Assembly (NCBI RefSeq): GCF_001274635.1
Contig: NZ_LBGV01000001.1
Coordinates: 3,779,564 to 3,843,563, forward strand
From: Persicobacter sp. CCB-QB2
Lineage (GTDB): Bacteria; Bacteroidota; Bacteroidia; Cytophagales; Cyclobacteriaceae
Direction of reading: 5' to 3'
DNA: 64,000 nt
Under the pieces are notes generated by a model, which was not told the DNA's origin, searched no databases, and saw only the letters and a program-made list of their open reading frames with translations. Of this stretch, positions 59,332 to 64,000 are shown in pieces (position 1 is the first letter of the stretch; each line of letters opens with the position of its first letter). The position numbers and the translations under genes are program-made.

Positions 59332-62301
59332 ATGAGAAAAAAAGTTAGTGTCTTCCTCCTTAGTGCCATTTTTTTATTAAAATTTATTGCGCAGGGGCAA
59401 TCCAATATTTCCCAACATTGGGCCGATAGTGTTTATCAGGCCATGACGCCCGAGCAGCGCATAGGTCAGCTGTTCATGGTGGCGGCTTACTCTAATAAAG
59501 GGAGTGAAGAAAAAAAGATGATAGAACGTCTTATTCGTGACTATCATGTGGGTGGCCTGATATTTTTTCAGGGTGGCCCGGTGCGGCAGGTGAATTTACT
59601 GAATCATTATCAGCAAATGGCCCAAACCCCCTTGTGGGTAGGGATGGATGCCGAATGGGGCGTATCCATGCGACTGGACAGTGTGCCGTCTTTTCCAAGG
59701 CAAATGACTTTGGGGGCATTACCCAATGGTCAATTAGTGGAGGAAATGGGAGCCTTGGTGGCGGAACAGTTTAAGCGACTGGGCATGCAGGTGAACTTTG
59801 CGCCGGTGGCGGACATCAATGTGAATCCGGCAAATCCGGTCATTGGCACCCGGTCTTTTGGGGAGAAAAGCTCCAATGTGACCCAAAAATCACAGGCTTA
59901 CGTCAATGGGATGCAGCGCAATGGAGTGATGGCCAATGCCAAGCATTTCCCCGGTCATGGAGATACCGGAAAAGACTCTCACTATGCCTTGCCCGTTATT
60001 CCTTTTGGACGCACCCGACTGAATGAGGTGGAGCTTCAACCCTTCCGCAGCCTGATTCAGGGAGGTGTACAGTCGGTAATGGTGGGGCATTTGCAGTTGC
60101 CGCTGATCGACGATCGTCCCAATAGGCCGGCATCATTATCGGATAAAGTGATTAAAGGCATCCTTCGTCAGGATTTACGATTCGATGGGCTGGTCTTCAC
60201 CGATGCGCTGAATATGGGAGCTGTGGCCAAAAACTTTGAGGTAGGACAAGCCGAGGTGCAGGCACTGGTGGCCGGCAATGATGTCTTGCTTTTTCCTTCT
60301 AATGTGCCGAAAGCCATTGCCGCCATTCAGGATGCGCTAAAGGAAGGGGTTTTGGATTCCATCCAGCTGGAGACGAGTGTAAATAAAATTTTAAGGGCCA
60401 AGGCCGATTATGGATTGAATAATTTTCAGCCTTTGTCCACTGTTGGTCTGGCGGAGGCCTTAAACACCCCTGCGGTGAAGGCTTTAAGATTTAAAATGTA
60501 TGAGGAGGCCGTCACATTAGCGACAAACCGGGACGATTATTTGCCCATTCAGGTCCTGGATACGACCCAATTTGCTTATTTGGCCTTGAATAGTAAATCT
60601 CCTAAAGTGAAACTGGACGAATACCTGAACCGATACGCCGATGTGGAAAGTATGGCCCTGGCTCCCAAGAGTAGTTTGGAACATATCCGAAAGGTGGAGG
60701 AGAAGTTGTCGAAATATGAAGTGATTGTGGTGGGGATTCATGGGATGAACAATTCCTCCAAAAGCAGGTATGGTATCCACCGGGAGCAGCAGCTGCTGAT
60801 AGAGCGCCTGCAGCAGAAAGGACATCAGGTGATTACCGTAGCTTTCGGAAATCCATATGCTTTGGAGTACCTAACGCCCATGCATCATCTGATTTGCGCC
60901 TATGATGAGGTGGAAGAAGCCTATCAGGCGGCCGCGGCTTTAATCTTTGGCGCGATTCCAGCCAAAGGTAAATTACCCGTTTCCGCAGGGGTTTTATTTC
61001 CTGCCGGTACAGGCCTGGGAACTCAATATTTGCGAAGGTTGCGTTCAGGGACACCTGAGATGGAAGGCATGAACCATCAGGTACTGGATAAAATTGACTC
61101 TATCGCTCAGCGTGCCATGGCATTGAAAGCGACTCCGGGCATGCAGGTGTTGGTGGCTCGTAACGGAAGAATTATTTTTGATAAGGCCTATGGCTATCAT
61201 ACTTATAATAAAAAGAAAAAGGTCAGAACCACCGATTTGTATGACTTGGCCTCCGTAACAAAAGTAGCCGCCACGAATCAGGTGATGATGTACCTGTACG
61301 GACAGGGCCTGGTGGATATTGATAAAAAAGCCTCCGCCTATCTGCCGGAGCTAAAAGGAACGAATAAAGAAAATATGATCCTCCGGGATATCTTGGCCCA
61401 CCAGGCAGGCTTATTCGCTTATTATCCTTTTTGGGATTCCACCATGGTGGATAAAAAGCCTAATCCCCAGTTTTATTCAAAGGTGCAAAAAACCAACTAC
61501 CGGGTGCCGGTGTCATCAGGGCTATATGCCCTTAATCACTTGCCTGATTCCCTTTGGGCCTGGGCTGTGCAAAGCCCCCTGCGCCAAAAACCGGATAATC
61601 GCTTCAACAAACCCTTCAATTACCGATATTCGGATATTGGCATGTACATGATGTATGAGTTGAGCTGCGATATTTTGAATCAGCCCATGGAGGAGTTTGT
61701 GGAAAATCAGCTTTATGCCAGTCTTGGGGCTACTTCTTTAGGTTTTCGTCCCAAAAACAGGGTGCCGGCTTCCCGGATAATTCCTTCGGAGAAAGATACT
61801 TATTTTCGAAACACCCTCCTGGCCGGAGATGTGAATGACCCCCATGCGGCCATGCATGGAGGTGCCTGGGGGCATGCCGGGCTGTTCGGAGATGCGCTTG
61901 ACTTAGCCAAGGTGATGCAGATGAATTTGCAGGGCGGCTATTATGGAGGCATCCGCTATTTTTCTCCTCAGGTAGTGGAGGAGTTTACGAAGCAACAATA
62001 TCGGCAGAACCGAAGAGGGCTGGGCTGGGATAAACCCCATTTGGAGAGAGCCCGCAAGAGTTCAGCAAGTAAGTATGCCAGCCGTGATTCTTATGGTCAC
62101 TCCGGATTTACCGGTACTTTAGTTTGGGCAGATCCGGAATATGAATTAGTTTATATTTTTCTGTCCAACAGGACTTACCCAACATCCAGAAATAATAAAT
62201 TATTGAAATATAACATTCGACCAGCCATACATGATCTGGTCTATGAATCGATAAACGATCGAACCGTAACAGACCAATACTTAAAGGAACAGACACCATG
62301 A
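59332..62301 (+). CDS. GH3 beta-N-acetylglucosaminidase fused to a serine beta-lactamase-like domain
   Basis: A 989-residue fusion with a signal peptide (about 1-23). The GH3 part (about 30-580) has the NagZ-type motif KHFPGHGDTGKDSHYALPV (about 203-221) and the nucleophile region GLVFTDALNMGAV (about 285-297). The C-terminal part (about 590-980) is a class C beta-lactamase/transpeptidase-like domain with SVTK (Ser about 641), YSD (about 767) and HSGFTG (about 923). GH3 enzymes of this type release N-acetylglucosamine from peptidoglycan fragments; the second domain is probably an esterase or peptidase rather than a resistance enzyme. It acts outside the cytoplasm. Its end overlaps bshA by 4 bp. 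Confidence 0.93.
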   Translation: MRKKVSVFLLSAIFLLKFIAQGQSNISQHWADSVYQAMTPEQRIGQLFMVAAYSNKGSEEKKMIERLIRDYHVGGLIFFQGGPVRQVNLLNHYQQMAQTPLWVGMDAEWGVSMRLDSVPSFPRQMTLGALPNGQLVEEMGALVAEQFKRLGMQVNFAPVADINVNPANPVIGTRSFGEKSSNVTQKSQAYVNGMQRNGVMANAKHFPGHGDTGKDSHYALPVIPFGRTRLNEVELQPFRSLIQGGVQSVMVGHLQLPLIDDRPNRPASLSDKVIKGILRQDLRFDGLVFTDALNMGAVAKNFEVGQAEVQALVAGNDVLLFPSNVPKAIAAIQDALKEGVLDSIQLETSVNKILRAKADYGLNNFQPLSTVGLAEALNTPAVKALRFKMYEEAVTLATNRDDYLPIQVLDTTQFAYLALNSKSPKVKLDEYLNRYADVESMALAPKSSLEHIRKVEEKLSKYEVIVVGIHGMNNSSKSRYGIHREQQLLIERLQQKGHQVITVAFGNPYALEYLTPMHHLICAYDEVEEAYQAAAALIFGAIPAKGKLPVSAGVLFPAGTGLGTQYLRRLRSGTPEMEGMNHQVLDKIDSIAQRAMALKATPGMQVLVARNGRIIFDKAYGYHTYNKKKKVRTTDLYDLASVTKVAATNQVMMYLYGQGLVDIDKKASAYLPELKGTNKENMILRDILAHQAGLFAYYPFWDSTMVDKKPNPQFYSKVQKTNYRVPVSSGLYALNHLPDSLWAWAVQSPLRQKPDNRFNKPFNYRYSDIGMYMMYELSCDILNQPMEEFVENQLYASLGATSLGFRPKNRVPASRIIPSEKDTYFRNTLLAGDVNDPHAAMHGGAWGHAGLFGDALDLAKVMQMNLQGGYYGGIRYFSPQVVEEFTKQQYRQNRRGLGWDKPHLERARKSSASKYASRDSYGHSGFTGTLVWADPEYELVYIFLSNRTYPTSRNNKLLKYNIRPAIHDLVYESINDRTVTDQYLKEQTP

Positions 62302-63437
62302 AAATAGGAATAGTATGTTATCCGACCTATGGAGGTAGTGGAGTAGTGGCCACAGAACTGGGAAAAGCCCTTTCGATTGAAGGACACGAAGTGCATTTTA
62401 TTACCTACTCCCAGCCTCGTAGATTAGACTTTTTCAATGAGAATTTATTTTACCACGAGGTCGGTATCCGCTCTTATCCTTTGTTTAAATACCCACCCTA
62501 TGAGTTGGCCCTGGCCTCCAAGCTGGTGGATGTCGTCAAGTATGAGCAGCTGGATATTTTGCATGTACATTACGCCATTCCCCACGCTTCGGCCGCTTTT
62601 ATGGCCAAGCAAATTTTGGCAGAAGAGGGCATCTTTATTCCTGTGGTAACTACCCTGCACGGGACTGATATCACCTTGGTGGGAAAAGATGCCACCTACG
62701 CTCCGGTAGTGACTTTCAGTATCAATGCTTCCGATGGAATTACCTCTGTTTCTGATGATCTGAGAAAAGACACCTTTTCACATTTCAATATCAAGAAAGA
62801 AATAGAGGTGATTCCGAATTTTATAGATTTGGCCCGCTTCAAAAAGCAACCCAAGGAGCATTTCAAAACCGCTATCTGTCCGCATGGGGAGAAGCTATTG
62901 GTGCATACCTCCAACTTCAGAGCGGTGAAAAGGGTGAATGATGTCATCCGGGTATTTGATAAGGTGCGAGCAGAAATCCCCTGCAAGCTTTTGATGGTGG
63001 GAGATGGGCCGGATCGTCCGGAGGCGGAGGCGCTTTGTCGGGAGTTAGGCGCTTGTGCGGATATCCGCTTCCTGGGAAAGCTGGATGTGGTGGAAGAAGT
63101 GCTGTCCGTGGCAGACTTGTTCATCATGCCTTCCGAGAAAGAATCTTTCGGACTGGCGGCATTGGAAGCGATGGCCTGTGAGGTGCCGGTGATCACCTCC
63201 AATGCCGGAGGAATTCCGGAGTTGAATAAACATGGGTATTCCGGATTCTTGTCAGATGTAGGGGATGTGGAGGATATGGTGAAAAATGCTTTAACCATCC
63301 TGAAAGATGAGAATTTACCTACCTTCAAAGCCAATGCCCTGGCCAGAGCAAAGGAATTTGATATTTCCAATATTCTGCCGAAATATGAAGCTTATTATGA
63401 GCAGGTAATGGAAGCCTTTAAAAATAAAGTATCTTAA
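62298..63437 (+). CDS. bshA: N-acetyl-alpha-D-glucosaminyl L-malate synthase BshA
   Basis: A 379-residue GT4 glycosyltransferase. The start MKIGIVCYPTYGGSGVVATELG and the following HFITYSQPRRLDF, DILHVHYAIPHASAAF and TTLHGTDITLVG segments are characteristic of BshA rather than general GT4 enzymes. The C-terminal E-x7-E region is PSEKESFGLAALEAMACEVPV. BshA joins UDP-GlcNAc and L-malate in the first step of bacillithiol synthesis. It starts with ATGA overlapping the GH3 fusion gene. bshB and bshC are not in the window. Confidence 0.95.
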   Translation: MKIGIVCYPTYGGSGVVATELGKALSIEGHEVHFITYSQPRRLDFFNENLFYHEVGIRSYPLFKYPPYELALASKLVDVVKYEQLDILHVHYAIPHASAAFMAKQILAEEGIFIPVVTTLHGTDITLVGKDATYAPVVTFSINASDGITSVSDDLRKDTFSHFNIKKEIEVIPNFIDLARFKKQPKEHFKTAICPHGEKLLVHTSNFRAVKRVNDVIRVFDKVRAEIPCKLLMVGDGPDRPEAEALCRELGACADIRFLGKLDVVEEVLSVADLFIMPSEKESFGLAALEAMACEVPVITSNAGGIPELNKHGYSGFLSDVGDVEDMVKNALTILKDENLPTFKANALARAKEFDISNILPKYEAYYEQVMEAFKNKVS

Positions 63438-63442
63438 TGCAG

Positions 63443-63465
63443 GGGAGATTTTTTCTCCCTTTTTT
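63443..63465 (+). terminator. Terminator-like hairpin after bshA
   Basis: GGGAGA / TCTCCC stem with a T-rich loop and a T-run of six. It precedes the HAD gene, so transcription into it may be partly blocked. Confidence 0.65.
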
Positions 63466-63480
63466 CATAATTCAAAAGCC

Positions 63481-64000
63481 GTGATAAAAGCAGTAATATT
63501 CGATATGGATGGCTTGCTGATAGATTCAGAGCCACTGTGGCGGGAAGCCATGATTGAGATTTTTAATAAGGTGGGCGTGCCCATGACCTGGGAGAGTGCT
63601 CAGCAAACCATGGGCTTGAGAACTGATGAAGTGATCGCCTATTGGTACCGCAAATACCCCTGGGAAGGCAAAAGTCAGGAAGAAATAAAAGAAGAAATCC
63701 TGCAGGAAGTGGACCGTTTGGCCTGGGAAAAGGGTGAAACCCTGCCCGGGGTTCATCAGACCATCGCTTTTTTCAAAGAAAAAAAGCTGCCTATGGCCCT
63801 GGCTTCTTCTTCTCCTATGCAATTGATTACCTCTTTCGTTAAAAAGATGGGCATAGGAGCGCATCTCCAAATATTACGTTCGGGCATGCAGGAGGAGTAC
63901 GGAAAGCCGCACCCTTCCGTATTTATTAGTACCGCTAAGGAATTAGGTGTCCATCCGGATGAATGCCTGGTATTTGAGGATTCCTTCCATGGATTGGTGG
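63481..64000 (+). CDS. HAD-superfamily sugar-phosphatase/phosphoglucomutase-like protein (partial)
   Basis: An open frame of 173 codons from a GTG at 63481 runs off the window end. Motif I is FDMDGLLIDSEPLW with both catalytic Asp residues, followed by a helical cap domain (about 20-90), motif II ALASSSP, motif III Lys in EYGKPHPSVF, and motif IV VFEDSFHG. The motif set matches the beta-phosphoglucomutase/2-deoxyglucose-6-phosphatase subgroup. No ATG fits near the motif, so GTG is chosen. The substrate is unknown. Confidence 0.88.
   Translation, partial: MIKAVIFDMDGLLIDSEPLWREAMIEIFNKVGVPMTWESAQQTMGLRTDEVIAYWYRKYPWEGKSQEEIKEEILQEVDRLAWEKGETLPGVHQTIAFFKEKKLPMALASSSPMQLITSFVKKMGIGAHLQILRSGMQEEYGKPHPSVFISTAKELGVHPDECLVFEDSFHGLV

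Noticed and set aside
62696..63370. Antisense ORF (224 codons) opposite bshA
   Set aside because: It is a shadow of a well-supported gene with low-complexity Ser-rich content.

Overview
The window comes from a member of the Bacteroidota, most likely a marine or environmental Cytophagales. I infer this from fused SecDF, PIN-PhoH, a Wza/Wzz/Wzi capsule set without a Wzc kinase, BshA, and repeated promoter-like sequences of the Bacteroidetes type (TTTG, 19 bp, TAnnTTTG). Flanking genes have moderate GC. The centre of the polysaccharide locus (about 30.4-38.8 kb) is visibly richer in A and T.

Layout. 0-17.4 kb is housekeeping: secDF, phoH, an orphan HPt-like protein, four tandem tRNA-Ser(UGA) genes, a thioesterase, guaB, a partner-switching module (RsbU-like phosphatase, STAS protein, HATPase), an overlapping operon of three SurA/parvulin-type proteins, a MoxR ATPase and a PfpI-like protein. 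17.4-24.2 kb holds a leftward cytochrome c maturation locus (ccmB, ccmC, ccmD-like, ccmE, ccmF) among AT-rich spacers with a degenerate dispersed repeat. 24.4-43.8 kb is a rightward capsule/exopolysaccharide locus. It starts at a textbook promoter and a long, possibly structured leader, then runs wza, wzz, pseB, pseC, pseF, an ATP-grasp ligase, pseG, a hexapeptide acyltransferase, pseI, wzx, a glycosyltransferase, wzy, wecG/tagA, wzi, a wcaJ-type initiating transferase and ugd. 43.9-45.4 kb has two tandem HEPN-MNT toxin-antitoxin pairs. 45.6-49.5 kb is a PAPS-cycle unit (cysQ divergent from cysC-cysD-cysN). 49.5-53.2 kb holds a SWIM zinc-finger protein followed by about 2 kb of non-coding DNA with three ~0.5 kb direct repeats and a copy of a second dispersed element. 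53.3-64 kb is housekeeping again: pheS, a Rieske-fold-like lipoprotein, two rhomboid proteases, mutL, a GH3-beta-lactamase fusion translationally coupled to bshA, and a HAD phosphatase cut by the window end.

How the genes work together. The capsule locus looks like a Wzx/Wzy pathway. WcaJ would start a lipid-linked glycan, WecG/TagA and one GT-B-like enzyme would extend it, a pseudaminic-acid-type sugar is made by the Pse enzymes, Ugd would supply UDP-glucuronate, and Wza/Wzz/Wzi would export and assemble the polymer. No GNAT-type PseH is visible. A hexapeptide acyltransferase and an ATP-grasp ligase sit in the pathway instead, which suggests an unusual N-acyl or N-aminoacyl nonulosonate. The nearby PAPS genes could supply sulfate for glycan sulfation, although no sulfotransferase is in the window.

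The most important caution is that three genes (wzy, ugd and the SWIM protein) each have a frame break that one extra G in a G-run would repair. This pattern suggests a shared technical or mutational cause. The wzy break also coincides with a perfect -1 slippery heptamer. No CRISPR array, prophage or complete insertion sequence was seen.
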